A stretch of DNA of 64,000 nt from RPQJ01 sp963754535 (GCA_963754535.1 CAVWGG010000014.1:124001-188000), one strand, 5' to 3'. Shown: positions 36,387-45,684, numbered from the stretch's first letter. Notes: generated by a model not told the origin, from the letters alone. Translations and numbers: made by a program.

Positions 36387-37889
36387 TTATCGCGTCGAAG
36401 GTTCCACGGTGAAGAACCGGATGTCGTTGCCGTCCGCGAAGACCGTGCCGATTTCCGCCGGCAGCGCGCCACAGGCCGCCAGCGCGGCGTCGAACTTTTC
36501 CGTGCGCCGCGCCTTGATTGCGAAGACGTCCCGATCTGCGTCACCGACCTCGTCGCACAGGGTTTCTTCGGACAGGTACTTCGAATACTCGAACCGGTGC
36601 TCGCCGAGCTGGATGCCTTCGACGGGCACGTCCAGGTACACATTCAGGCCGTAGTACGGGCGCATGCCGACGAACACGATGCGGTCCACCTTGCGACCCT
36701 GCAGCAGCGTCGAGACCTGCGCTGCGATGTGGCGCGCGTCCCGGTCCGTGTGCCAGTACGCGAGGACACCCTTCAGCGTGAGCAGGGCGGCGAGGGTGAT
36801 GCCCGCGATCCAGGCAATTCGCCGGCCTGTGCACACGCTCGATCCCGACAACGCGCGCGCCATCATGAGCGCGAGCGGCACGAACAATGGCAGCACGTAG
36901 AGCTGCAGCCGGGATCGCGCGAGGAAAAACACCGCGAGCGGCAGCAGCAGCCAGTACGCCAGCAGCAGCCAGTCGCGGTTGCGTTCGCGCAGGCGGGTCC
37001 TGAACGCTCGCCAGGCGGCGGCCGGGCCGCCAGCCGCAACGACCGCCAGCGGCGACCACGGCAGGGTGCCGATGATGAGCATCGGCAGGTAGACCTCGAA
37101 TGCCCCGTACCATTGCGCATTGCGGTCATGTACCGCCGTAAAGACGCGGTCGTAGACCTCGTAGCCGAGGAAGTAGCCGAGCCGGTCTGGTTGTTGGGCT
37201 ACCACGACGCCGAACCACGTGAACGCGACGACTGCGAACAGCAGCAGGCCCAGGGGCAGGAGCATCGGCTTCAGGCGTGGTCGCTCATGGATCCCGAGGT
37301 ACAGCAGCATCGCGAACAGCGGCAGCAGCCCCGGCGGCCCCTTGGTCATGAACGCGAGGCCCCAGCCCAGCCACATGAGCACGAACCAGCGCCGGGCGTC
37401 GGGCCCTTCACGCGACCACGCCTCGACGAAGGCATACATCGCCGCCGTCTCGAACAGGACGAGCAGGGGATCCGTCGAGACGATGTTCGAGGCAATGGCG
37501 GGTGCGAACGACAACCCCCAGACGATCGCGGGCAGCCAGGGGCGTTGCGGGCACAACCGGCGACCGAGTCCGAACACGAACAGCCCGGTGCCGATGTACG
37601 CAAGCGCGCTCGGCAGGCGCGCAGCCCATTCGTTGTGGCCGAGTGCGGCAAAGCTCGCGGCGAGCGCCCAGTACGTCATCGCCGGCTTGGTCAGGTGCGG
37701 ATGCTCGCCGTCGATGCTGGGAATGAGCCAGTCGCCGCTTTCGTGCATGTTGATGCCGGCGGAACTGTACCTGCCCTCGTCGGGCTCCCAGATGCCGCGC
37801 GTGCCCTGGAATGCGAAAGCCATCAGGCACAGCACCGCGACCAGCCAGAGCGGGCTCCGCGGCGACCGGACATTGGGCGCAGCTGACAT
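36387..37889 (-). CDS. PMT/ArnT-like membrane glycosyltransferase
   Basis: A 500-residue integral membrane protein of the GT-C fold. The first periplasmic loop holds the catalytic-type acidic pair in GIWEPDEGRYSSAGINM, with HLTKPAMTYWALAA further along. About ten hydrophobic helices follow, then a soluble C-terminal domain of about 120 residues. Such enzymes transfer a sugar from a polyprenyl-phosphate donor to lipid A, protein or glycans on the periplasmic side. Donor and acceptor are unknown. It lies 9 bases behind aceK and directly before the secreted kinase-like gene. Confidence 0.82.
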   Translation of the reverse strand: MSAAPNVRSPRSPLWLVAVLCLMAFAFQGTRGIWEPDEGRYSSAGINMHESGDWLIPSIDGEHPHLTKPAMTYWALAASFAALGHNEWAARLPSALAYIGTGLFVFGLGRRLCPQRPWLPAIVWGLSFAPAIASNIVSTDPLLVLFETAAMYAFVEAWSREGPDARRWFVLMWLGWGLAFMTKGPPGLLPLFAMLLYLGIHERPRLKPMLLPLGLLLFAVVAFTWFGVVVAQQPDRLGYFLGYEVYDRVFTAVHDRNAQWYGAFEVYLPMLIIGTLPWSPLAVVAAGGPAAAWRAFRTRLRERNRDWLLLAYWLLLPLAVFFLARSRLQLYVLPLFVPLALMMARALSGSSVCTGRRIAWIAGITLAALLTLKGVLAYWHTDRDARHIAAQVSTLLQGRKVDRIVFVGMRPYYGLNVYLDVPVEGIQLGEHRFEYSKYLSEETLCDEVGDADRDVFAIKARRTEKFDAALAACGALPAEIGTVFADGNDIRFFTVEPSTR

Positions 37890-37898
37890 CAGGAGTCG

Positions 37899-39650
37899 CT
37901 ACAGGCTGCTGAAGACCCGGACACGGTGCCGGTGGTACGGCAGGACCTCGAGCAGCTCGCCCTCGCGCAGGCGCTCCTGGATGCCGCGCCACCATTCGGC
38001 GGTGAGCACCTCGCCGTGGGCGTCGAGGAAGACCTGCTTGAGGTGCGGGTCGAAGCCGAGGAAGTTGATGAACGTCTCGGGAAACACGTCGCTCTCGCCG
38101 ACGTAGAACCAGGCGTCGGCGCGCATGTCGTCTTCGTCGTGCTGCGACTGCGGGATCTCGCGGAAGCGGCAATCCGTGACGAGGCACAGTTCGTCGTAGT
38201 CGTAGAAGATCACGCGGCCGTGCCGCGTCACGCCGAAATTCTTGAGCAGCAGGTCGCCCGGGAAGATGTTGGTGACCGCGAGGTCGCGGATGGCCTGGCC
38301 GTATTCGATCACGGCCTTCTCGGCCTCCTCGCGGCTGGCCGAGCGCAGGTAGAGGTTGAGGGGCGTCATCCGCCGCTCGATGTAGACGTGGTCGATGATG
38401 ACGTCGTCGCCCTCGAAGTGCACCGTGCGCGCGGCTTCCTTCTGCAGTTCCTCGAGCAGCTCCGCGGAGAAACGCGAGCGCGGGAACTTGATGCGCTTGA
38501 ATTCCTGCGCGTCCACCAGGCGCCCGGCGCGGTCGTGCTTGAAGACGAGCTCGTACTTGGTCAGCACGTCCTCGCGCAGGATGTTCTTCTGGTACGGGAA
38601 CTTGTCGCGGATCAGCTTGAACACGACGTCGAACGACGGCAGCGTGAAGCAGATCATCACCAGGCCGCGCTCGCCCGGCGCGAGGATGAAGTCGTCGTTC
38701 GACTGCTGCAGGTGGCCGAACAGCTCGCGGTAGCGCTCGGTCTTGCCTTGCTTGGCGCGGCCGAGCACGGTGAACAGCTCGCTGACGCGCTTGCGCGGCA
38801 GGATCGTCTTCAGGAACTTGACGACTTCGCCGACGTGGGCGAGGTCGACGTGGAAATACGAGCGCGTGAAGCTGAAGAGCACGCTGACCGTGCCTTCCTC
38901 GAGCATGATGGCGTCGACCACCACGCCGCTGTCGCCGTTGCGCAGCGAAACCACGAACGGCATCGTCCAGCCGCGGCCGTTGATGCGGCCCACGAGGTAG
39001 GCGCGCGTCATCTGGTAGAAGACCTTCTTGATGACCTCGACCGATTCGATCGCGCGGCGCTCCCTGCCGGAGTTGGCGAGGGCCTTCACTTCGTCGGCGA
39101 TCAGCTTGACGCTGTGCTCGAAGTCGCGGTACGGCGTGCGGAAGCTGAAGTCGGCCAGCAGCTCCTCGGCGAGCAGGTCGATGTCGCCGCGGTTGGCGTA
39201 GACCTTGGTTTCGACGTGCGTGCGCACGTTGCCGAGCGGGTCGAGGTCGAGCGCGATGAACTCGACGGCCGGGTCTACGCCCACGGTGCCGAAGGTCTTG
39301 CGCGTGACCGAGCTGAAGAACGTCTTGATGAATTCGTTGTCCGGCAGCGGATCGATGAGCTCGTCGAACCGGCGCTTGATGCTCGACCAGATCGCGCGCT
39401 CGTGCACGTCCTCGCCGAGGCGGTGGCGCATCAGCTCGACGCTGCCCGTGACGTACTTGTCGTAGAGCTCGATGCGTTCGACCGCGTCTTTCTGGCTGCC
39501 ACGCCAGTCGCGCTCCTCGAAGCGCTGCGGCGCGCGGCGCGTGACCGAGCGGAATTCCGCGTTGTAGTCCGCGAAGGCGTCGACCAGCAGCTGGGCGCAG
39601 TCTGCGACCAGCGTGTCGCGTGACGAGGGCTGTGCGACGGTCAGGTTCAT
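37899..39650 (-). CDS. aceK: Isocitrate dehydrogenase kinase/phosphatase
   Basis: The 583-residue AceK phosphorylates and dephosphorylates isocitrate dehydrogenase to direct carbon into the glyoxylate bypass. Family sequence is strong throughout, for example IWSSIKRRFDELIDPL, FFSSVTRKTFGTVGVDP, ATP-site residues around FPYQKNILREDVL and VFKHDRAGRLVDAQEFK, and the catalytic segment NIFPGDLLLKNFGVTRHGR with IFYDYDELCL. It follows its substrate gene icd by 43 bases instead of the aceBA genes as in E. coli. No aceA or aceB is present in the window. Confidence 0.96.
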   Translation of the reverse strand: MNLTVAQPSSRDTLVADCAQLLVDAFADYNAEFRSVTRRAPQRFEERDWRGSQKDAVERIELYDKYVTGSVELMRHRLGEDVHERAIWSSIKRRFDELIDPLPDNEFIKTFFSSVTRKTFGTVGVDPAVEFIALDLDPLGNVRTHVETKVYANRGDIDLLAEELLADFSFRTPYRDFEHSVKLIADEVKALANSGRERRAIESVEVIKKVFYQMTRAYLVGRINGRGWTMPFVVSLRNGDSGVVVDAIMLEEGTVSVLFSFTRSYFHVDLAHVGEVVKFLKTILPRKRVSELFTVLGRAKQGKTERYRELFGHLQQSNDDFILAPGERGLVMICFTLPSFDVVFKLIRDKFPYQKNILREDVLTKYELVFKHDRAGRLVDAQEFKRIKFPRSRFSAELLEELQKEAARTVHFEGDDVIIDHVYIERRMTPLNLYLRSASREEAEKAVIEYGQAIRDLAVTNIFPGDLLLKNFGVTRHGRVIFYDYDELCLVTDCRFREIPQSQHDEDDMRADAWFYVGESDVFPETFINFLGFDPHLKQVFLDAHGEVLTAEWWRGIQERLREGELLEVLPYHRHRVRVFSSL

Positions 39651-39693
39651 CGTTGAAACGTTCCTTGCGTCGCCCAGCCCAGCCCGGATCCGC

Positions 39694-40995
39694 TCAGAGG
39701 TTGCGGATCAGCACGTCGCCGAATTCGCTGCACCTGACCTCGGTGGCGCCCGGCATGAGGCGCGCGAAGTCGTAAGTGACCGTCTTCTGGCCGATGCTCT
39801 TGTCCATCGCGTCGATGATGGCGTCCGCCGCCTCGAACCATCCCATGTAGCGCAGCATCATCTCGCCCGACAGGATTACCGAGCCCGGGTTCACCTTGTC
39901 GAGGTTGGCGTACTTCGGCGCCGTGCCGTGCGTGGCCTCGAACACCGCGTGGCCCGTCATGTAGTTGACGTTGCCGCCCGGTGCGATGCCGATGCCGCCC
40001 ACCTGCGCCGCGAGCGCGTCGGAGAGGTAGTCGCCGTTCAAGTTCATCGTCGCGATGACGTCGAACTCTTCGGGGCGCGTCAGCACCTGCTGCAGCGTGA
40101 TGTCGGCGATGGCGTCCTTGATGATGACCTTGCCCGCGGCCTTGGCCGCATCCTGCTCGGCATTGGCGGCCTTCTCGCCCTTCGCGGCCTTGGTGCGCTC
40201 CCACTGGTCCCAGGTGTAGGTCTGGGCCGCGAATTCACGCTCGGCGAGCCCATAGCACCAGTTCCGGAACGCGCCTTCCGTGAACTTCATGATGTTGCCC
40301 TTGTGCACGATCGTCACGCTCTTGCGCTTGTTGACGATCGCGTACTCGATGGCGGCGCGGAAGAGGCGCTCGGTGCCTTCCTGCGAGACGGCCTTGATGC
40401 CGATGCCCGAGGTGTCCGGGAAACGGATCTTGCCGTAGAGCTTGGGGAAGGCTTCCTTGAACAGCTTCTTGAATTTCTCGTTCTCGGGGCTGCCCTGCTC
40501 GAATTCGATGCCGGCGTAGATGTCCTCGGTGTTTTCACGAAAGATCACCATGTCCACCTTCTCCGGGGCCTTGACCGGGGAGGGCACGCCCTTGAACCAG
40601 CGCACCGGGCGCAGGCAGACGTAGAGGTCGAGCATCTGGCGCAGCGCGACGTTCAGCGAGCGGATGCCGCCGCCGATCGGCGTCGTGAGCGGACCCTTGA
40701 TCGAGACCAGGTATTCGCGGCAGGCCTCGACGGTTTCGTCCGGCAGCCAAGTGTTGAAGAGGTCGTTGGCCTTCTGGCCGGCATAGACCTCCATCCAGTG
40801 AATCTTGCGCTTGCCGCCGTAGGCCTTGGCGACCGCGGCGTCGAGCACGCGCACCGAGGCGCGCCAGATGTCGGGACCCGTGCCGTCGCCTTCGATGAAG
40901 GGGATGATGGGCTGGTCCGGAACGACGAGCTTGCCGTTCGTAATCGTGATTTTCTGGCCCTGCGGGGGCACGTTGAGCTTGACCGCGGTGGACAT
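39694..40995 (-). CDS. icd: NADP-dependent isocitrate dehydrogenase
   Basis: The 433-residue enzyme oxidises isocitrate to 2-oxoglutarate in the TCA cycle. The substrate and regulatory segment GGGIRSLNVALRQ places the phosphorylatable serine at position 113, the same number as in E. coli IDH, and the AceK gene follows. Other motifs are FIEGDGTGPDIW, RENTEDIYAGIEF, TIVHKGNIMKFTEGAF and ATMNLNGDYLSDALAA. The NADP-binding region includes FEATHGTAPKYA. The ATG at 40995 gives the standard N-terminus, and longer frames upstream are shadows of the neighbouring gene. Confidence 0.96.
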   Translation of the reverse strand: MSTAVKLNVPPQGQKITITNGKLVVPDQPIIPFIEGDGTGPDIWRASVRVLDAAVAKAYGGKRKIHWMEVYAGQKANDLFNTWLPDETVEACREYLVSIKGPLTTPIGGGIRSLNVALRQMLDLYVCLRPVRWFKGVPSPVKAPEKVDMVIFRENTEDIYAGIEFEQGSPENEKFKKLFKEAFPKLYGKIRFPDTSGIGIKAVSQEGTERLFRAAIEYAIVNKRKSVTIVHKGNIMKFTEGAFRNWCYGLAEREFAAQTYTWDQWERTKAAKGEKAANAEQDAAKAAGKVIIKDAIADITLQQVLTRPEEFDVIATMNLNGDYLSDALAAQVGGIGIAPGGNVNYMTGHAVFEATHGTAPKYANLDKVNPGSVILSGEMMLRYMGWFEAADAIIDAMDKSIGQKTVTYDFARLMPGATEVRCSEFGDVLIRNL

Positions 40996-41041
40996 CACCT
41001 GGCTCCGGTGGATCTGTGTTTTGTTGAAAAACGGGGCTGAA

Positions 41042-41050
41042 ATGCTAGCA
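41042..41050 (-). promoter_or_regulatory. Candidate extended -10 promoter of icd
   Basis: On the minus strand the sequence TGCTAGCAT (41050 to 41042) fits the extended -10 pattern TGnTAnnnT and lies about 46 bases before the icd start codon. No good -35 box is seen, which is usual for extended -10 promoters. Confidence 0.4.
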
Positions 41051-41083
41051 CAGCGGCCCCCTCGCCGGGACCGCGCTTGCAGG

Positions 41084-42355
41084 TCAGTCGATGGGCGCGA
41101 ACGCCGTGCGGACTGCCGGGGTGGGCCCGCTTTCAGTCCATGCGAACAGCAGGCCGCCCCCCACCTTGACCATCTGCGGAAAGCCCGAGGACCGGGCGAC
41201 GTTCGACGTCGCAATATCCCTGGCGGGATCCGTTGCGCCGGCGTGGTCGTATGGTTGTGCACGGACCACCGCGCCGTTTGCGGTTTCGGCGAGCCAGCTG
41301 ACCACGGCGCGCCCGTCCTGCAGCAGGACGACGTCCACACGGCCAACCACCTTGCCGTTCGCCACCTCGAGCGGCGGCCCGAACGAGCGCCCACCGTCCG
41401 ACGAGAAGGCCAGGCGCACGCGTGGCTGGTCCGGAGCGGTGAACCAGGCGACGGCCACTTCGTCGCCGTAGGCAGCCACGGCCGGACCATTCACCGGGCA
41501 CGCGTCGATGCGCCACCCGTCCGCATGCACGGTGACCGGTGACGTCCACACGCCATCCACGAGTCGTGCAGACTGGATGTCGCGTGTCTCGTCCTCGCTG
41601 CGATTGCGGTAGACGACGAGCAGCGCGTCCCCGCTCACCGCGAGATCGGTCTGGCAGCAGTCGCAGACGCGAGCGTCTATTTCACTGCCGTCGATCGCGC
41701 CCTGCGGCGTCAGCACCGCGCCGCGCAGCGTCATCGCACCTGCAGCCGCCGCGTGATCGTGGCCTTCGCCTCCGGTTTTGCGCCCGTCGAGCCAGACGCC
41801 GTAGGGACGACCGCCGATGTTCGCGATCGAGACGAAGCCGTGCTCCGTGGCAGTGCCATCGTCGTGCGGCGAGTACGCCTCGCTCCACGTGCGGCCGCCG
41901 TCGGCGCTGAGCCGGGTCATCACGTCGTATGCATACACGCCGCCAGGCTTCTGCTGTAGCCAGTGCGCGGTCCAGGGGCCGCCATTCGCCGGGACGACCG
42001 AGGGAAAGTCGGCCCAGTTGATGAACCAGTCCTTGCCGGACGCCACCTCGATCGGTGTCCCCCAGCGCTGCGTACGCTGCCACTCTGCATGACGCAGGCG
42101 GAATTCGTCACCGGTGCCGGGTTCCAGCCAACTCATCACGACCGTCTGGTCGTCACCGGCTGAGGCCAGGTTTGGAAACCTCGCACCAGGCGCCGCCGGC
42201 GCGGCAACGGGTGTCACCGCCCCCAGCCAGGAGCGCGGCGATGCGGGCTCGCGACTGCAGGCTGCCAGGAAGGACAGGAAGGGCAGGAAGGTCAGGAAGT
42301 GCAAGAAGGACGGGAAGGACAGGAAGGTCGGGAAAGACAAGGAGGTGCGAGTCAT
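41084..42355 (-). CDS. Sialidase-like beta-propeller lipoprotein with CDCC motif
   Basis: The 423-residue lipoprotein has an unusual signal peptide made of triplet repeats (TFLSFPSFLHFLTFLPFLSF) ending in the lipobox LAAC. The mature part is a beta-propeller with BNR-like Asp boxes (LSADGGRTWSEAY, FSSDGGRSFGPP) as in exo-sialidase-like proteins, but catalytic sialidase residues cannot be confirmed. The sequence DARVCDCCQTDLAVS gives a three-cysteine cluster suited to metal binding. The gene diverges from the copper-efflux genes over 120 bases, which suggests a role in periplasmic copper handling. That role is an inference. Confidence 0.7.
   Translation of the reverse strand: MTRTSLSFPTFLSFPSFLHFLTFLPFLSFLAACSREPASPRSWLGAVTPVAAPAAPGARFPNLASAGDDQTVVMSWLEPGTGDEFRLRHAEWQRTQRWGTPIEVASGKDWFINWADFPSVVPANGGPWTAHWLQQKPGGVYAYDVMTRLSADGGRTWSEAYSPHDDGTATEHGFVSIANIGGRPYGVWLDGRKTGGEGHDHAAAAGAMTLRGAVLTPQGAIDGSEIDARVCDCCQTDLAVSGDALLVVYRNRSEDETRDIQSARLVDGVWTSPVTVHADGWRIDACPVNGPAVAAYGDEVAVAWFTAPDQPRVRLAFSSDGGRSFGPPLEVANGKVVGRVDVVLLQDGRAVVSWLAETANGAVVRAQPYDHAGATDPARDIATSNVARSSGFPQMVKVGGGLLFAWTESGPTPAVRTAFAPID
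42266..42346. repeat. Nine tandem 9-bp repeats encoding the signal-peptide core
   Basis: Nine consecutive 9-base units of consensus CAGGAAGGN lie between 42266 and 42346 with one to three differences each. On the minus strand each encodes a three-residue unit of the type Ser/Thr/Pro/His-Phe-Leu. Copy-number change would stay in frame and alter the hydrophobic core of the lipoprotein signal peptide. Confidence 0.9.
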
Positions 42356-42475
42356 TGCAAGATTCTGGCACGCGACTAAGGACTTGCCGCAGGTTTTACC
42401 CCTCCCGTGGAGCATTTGGCTTGCCTCGCTGGTCTTAGCGGGGTACGTTTCAGGCACCTTTTGACCGAGTCCGGA

Positions 42476-42937
42476 ATGCAACCCGCAGCCCTCCACTGGT
42501 TCCGTCGCAAGCAGCGCACCCTGTCGCGGGTCGTGCTGGCGGCGTTCTGCCTGACGTGGCTGCAGTTTGCGGCGACGCCGTGCGTCATGGCGCTCGATTC
42601 CGAGTCGGGGATGGCGGCCATGTCGGCTGTCGATTCGGCGCCATCCGTGGCATCCATGCCCGACGGCATGGTGATGGCGCCGGGCGAGCATTGCCCCTAT
42701 TGCCCGCCGCAACAGCCGGAGCACGAGGTCGACCAGGCGTTCTGTTCGTTCCCGCATGACCCGCGGGTGGATTCGCGCGCGGGTTTCGCGGCGGCCATCC
42801 TGGCGCCGCCGCCGACCCAAGTTCTTTTCGTCGCGGGCGACGCGACGCAATCCGCAGCGGACTTCGTCGCTGCACTGGCCCCCGCTCCGGCGCCGGGCAC
42901 ATCGCTCGCCGTCAGTTTCTGCCGCTTCCTGAAGTAG
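42476..42937 (+). CDS. Small exported Met/Cys/His-rich protein (DUF2946/CopL-like)
   Basis: The 153-residue protein has a positively charged start and one hydrophobic export segment (LSRVVLAAFCLTWLQFAATP). The mature part is rich in Met, Cys and His, with MPDGMVMAPGEHCPYCPPQQ and CSFPHDP, features of small periplasmic copper-linked proteins such as DUF2946/CopL-type leaders. It is first in the plus-strand copper-efflux series, 72 bases before the cusC-like start. The relation to a named family is inferred from composition and place, not from alignment. Confidence 0.6.
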   Translation: MQPAALHWFRRKQRTLSRVVLAAFCLTWLQFAATPCVMALDSESGMAAMSAVDSAPSVASMPDGMVMAPGEHCPYCPPQQPEHEVDQAFCSFPHDPRVDSRAGFAAAILAPPPTQVLFVAGDATQSAADFVAALAPAPAPGTSLAVSFCRFLK

Positions 42938-43009
42938 CCCGCACTCCCGTCATCGCCTGAACGCCAGCGGCTCGTCCGCCGGCGCGCTGTGACCATTCGG
43001 AGTGCGTGC

Positions 43010-44284
43010 ATGTTGCTGTTTCCCAATCGTTTCGCGGGCGTACTGGCGCTCGCCGTGCTGGTGTACGGCGGCTGGTGGCCGTTGCAGGCCGTGGCCGCAG
43101 GTCTCACCCTGGCCGAATCCGAACGTATCGCCGTCGATCGCGACGCGATGTTGCGCGAGATGCGGGCGCAAGGCGCGGCGATGCGCGAGCGCGCCGTCAT
43201 GGACGGCCAGTTGATGGATCCGCAATTGCGGGTCGGCGCCGTCAACGTGCCGGTCGACTCCTTCAGCCTCGACGCCGAGGACATGACGATGCTCGAGGTG
43301 GGCGTCGTGCAGGAGTTCAAGCCAGGCCAGTCGCGACAGCTGTCGCGCAAGCAGATGGAGCAGCTCGCGGCGGCCATGGATGCGACCGCGCTCGACCGCG
43401 AACGGATCGTGCGGCGCGAGGTGCGCAAGCTCTGGACGCAGCTCGCTTACGTCGGCGCAGCCGGGGCGCTGCTGCTTGAGCAGACGAGCTGGGTCGAGCA
43501 GATGCGCCAGTCCGCCAAGGCGCGTTATGCGTCGGGCGAGGGCAGGCAGCTCGACATGCTGCAGGCGGGGCTCGACGCCGCGATGCTGCGCGAAGAGCAA
43601 CTCGACCTCGATCGCGACGACGCGATGTACCGCTCACAGTTGTCGTTCTGGCTCGGTGCCGACGAGGCCGCGCGCGTGCAGCCCGCGGGCCTTTCACCGC
43701 GCGCGGATCTCGAACCGCTCGCGACGCTGCAGGCACGGCTCACCGAACACCCGGCGCAACTGGATTACATGCGTCGCATCGACGCTGCCCACACGGCGGC
43801 AGACGTGGCGCGAGAACTGCGCAAACCCGCCTGGATGCTCGACGTCAGCTATGGCTTCCGCCAGCAGGCGCAGGACGGCATGTCCCGGCCCGACATGGTG
43901 AGCGCGATGTTCACCGTGGGCCTGCCGCTGTTCCGTGGCGATCGCCAGGACCGCGCTGTCAGCGCCGCCAGGCTGGAAGCGCAGGGTCTGGATGAAAAGC
44001 ACGACGATCACGAGCGCGAGATGCAGGCGATGCTGACAGAAGCGTGGAACACGGTGTACCGCACCGCCGAACTCGAGCGCTTCTACGAGACGGACCTGCT
44101 GCCGCTCGCCGACCAGTCGGTCACTGCGGCGCTGCTCGGCTGGAGCTCCAACCGCACCATGCTCGAGGAAGTCGTCATGGCTCGCCGGCTCGCGCTCGAA
44201 ACGAAGATGAAGCACTTGCGCCTCGCCGCCGACCGCGCGCTGGCGCAGCACGATATCGACTATTTTGCAGGTGACGCACGATGA
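43010..44284 (+). CDS. cusC: TolC-family outer membrane channel of a Cus/Czc efflux system
   Basis: The 424-residue protein has a signal peptide ending in AVAAGLTLAE and the long helical pattern of outer membrane efflux proteins, with repeated heptad-like stretches such as RRIDAAHTAADVARELRKPA and AMFTVGLPLFRGDRQDRAV. It would form the outer-membrane exit duct of the RND pump encoded next. ATG 43010 has a CGGAG site 7 bases upstream and gives a clean signal peptide. GTG 42989 would add seven residues. Its stop overlaps the adaptor gene (ATGA). Confidence 0.83.
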   Translation: MLLFPNRFAGVLALAVLVYGGWWPLQAVAAGLTLAESERIAVDRDAMLREMRAQGAAMRERAVMDGQLMDPQLRVGAVNVPVDSFSLDAEDMTMLEVGVVQEFKPGQSRQLSRKQMEQLAAAMDATALDRERIVRREVRKLWTQLAYVGAAGALLLEQTSWVEQMRQSAKARYASGEGRQLDMLQAGLDAAMLREEQLDLDRDDAMYRSQLSFWLGADEAARVQPAGLSPRADLEPLATLQARLTEHPAQLDYMRRIDAAHTAADVARELRKPAWMLDVSYGFRQQAQDGMSRPDMVSAMFTVGLPLFRGDRQDRAVSAARLEAQGLDEKHDDHEREMQAMLTEAWNTVYRTAELERFYETDLLPLADQSVTAALLGWSSNRTMLEEVVMARRLALETKMKHLRLAADRALAQHDIDYFAGDAR

Positions 44285-45675
44285 ACCTCTCCCTGGGCCG
44301 CCCTGCCGGCATCCTGCTGCTCGCATTCGTCCTCGTCGGCTGTTCGAAGCAGCAGCCGAGCGAGCCACCGCGAACTGCCGCCGACGACACGCTCGCCGAG
44401 CACGCGCTGAAGCACACCAATCCCAAGTATCGGTGCCCGATGCACCCGGACATCGTCCGCGACGAGCCGGGCGTGTGCCCGATCTGCGGCATGACGCTGG
44501 TCAAGGTCGAGCCGTCGCCGAAAGCGACTGCCGCGCCGGCTGCGGCTGCGCGCACGCCGCTGTACTACCGCAATCCGATGGATCCCAACCGTCACTCGCC
44601 GGTGCCGGCGAAGGACGAAATGGGCATGGACTACGTGCCGGTCTACGCCGAGGACGTCGGCGGCGAGGTGCGCATCTCGCCGGCCGTCATGAACAATCTC
44701 GGCGTGCGCACGGAGCCTGTGCTGCGCGGCAGCCTGCCGCGACGGAGCGACGTCGTCGGTTACGTGCAGTTCGACGAGCGCAAGGTGCAGCAGGTGCGCC
44801 CGCGCGCCGAAGGCTGGGTCGAAGGACTCTCGGTGCGCGCGATGGGCGAGACGGTGCAGGCGGGGCAACTGCTGTTCACGCTCTATTCGCCGATGCTCGA
44901 GAGCGTGCAGCAGGAGTACCTCGACGCGCTCAAGATCGGCAACCGCGAACTGATCGACGCGTCGCGTGACCGGCTGCGGGCGGTCGGCCTCGATGCGGGA
45001 ACGGCCTCGCGTCTCGCGAAGTCGGGGCGCGCCGCGGGCAGGGTGTCGTTCTATGCGCCGATCTCCGGCGTGATCACGGAACTCGAGGCGCGCGAAGGCG
45101 TGATGCTGACGCCCGAGATGTCCGCGATGACGATCACCGAACTCGGCAGTCTCTGGGTCGTCGCCGAGGTGCCTGAGTCGCAGTCGTCCTGGGTCAGGCA
45201 GGGCACTCGAGCCGAAGTGCATTTCGCCTCGCAGCCAGGTGAGCCGATTCTCGGTCGCGTCGAGTACGTCTACCCGGAGCTCAACATGGAGACGCGCACC
45301 GTGCGCGCCCGCATCGTGCTGGATGCGCCGCCGCAGGCTGTCAGGCCGAACATGCTGGCGACCATCAGCCTGGTGGCGGCCGACGGCGAGCCGGTGCTGC
45401 ACATTCCGCGCAGTGCCTTGATCCGCAACGGCTCGCGCGACCGCGTGGTGGTTGCGCTCGGCGACGGCCGGTTCACGTCACGTAACGTCGTCGCGGGCGC
45501 CGAAGGCGGTGATCGCATCACGATCCGCGAGGGATTGCAGGAAGGCGAACGCGTCGTCGTGGCCGCGCAGTTCCTGCTCGATTCGGAAGCGAACCTGGGC
45601 GCGGGACTCGATCGACTGGACGACAGCTCGACGCCGGTCCCGGCGACGCAGCCCGACCCGCACGCAGGACACTGA
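44281..45675 (+). CDS. cusB: RND efflux periplasmic adaptor with two heavy-metal-binding modules
   Basis: A 464-residue membrane-fusion lipoprotein (lipobox VLVGC). Before the adaptor core it carries YRCPMHPDIVRDEPGVCPIC followed by GMTLVK, a Cys/Met/His metal-binding module, and a second relic-like copy YYRNPMDPNRHSPVPAKDEM ending GMDYVPVY, as in CusB-type adaptors. The barrel-sandwich and beta-barrel domains follow (GWVEGLSVRAMGETVQAGQL, FYAPISGVITELEAREG). A C-terminal HAGH may also bind metal. It links the CusC-like and CusA-like partners. Confidence 0.92.
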   Translation: MNLSLGRPAGILLLAFVLVGCSKQQPSEPPRTAADDTLAEHALKHTNPKYRCPMHPDIVRDEPGVCPICGMTLVKVEPSPKATAAPAAAARTPLYYRNPMDPNRHSPVPAKDEMGMDYVPVYAEDVGGEVRISPAVMNNLGVRTEPVLRGSLPRRSDVVGYVQFDERKVQQVRPRAEGWVEGLSVRAMGETVQAGQLLFTLYSPMLESVQQEYLDALKIGNRELIDASRDRLRAVGLDAGTASRLAKSGRAAGRVSFYAPISGVITELEAREGVMLTPEMSAMTITELGSLWVVAEVPESQSSWVRQGTRAEVHFASQPGEPILGRVEYVYPELNMETRTVRARIVLDAPPQAVRPNMLATISLVAADGEPVLHIPRSALIRNGSRDRVVVALGDGRFTSRNVVAGAEGGDRITIREGLQEGERVVVAAQFLLDSEANLGAGLDRLDDSSTPVPATQPDPHAGH

Positions 45676-45684
45676 GGCAGTCTC

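Noticed and set aside
37926..39623. 565-residue plus-strand frame opposite aceK
   Set aside because: Its composition (Val/Glu/Asp/Leu-rich, no domains) is the mirror of aceK codons, and aceK is strongly supported.
42424..42443. Hairpin CCTCGCT...AGCGGGG as a transcription terminator
   Set aside because: It lacks a T-tract and lies upstream of the copper genes, so at most it is a regulatory structure. It is mentioned only in the copper finding.
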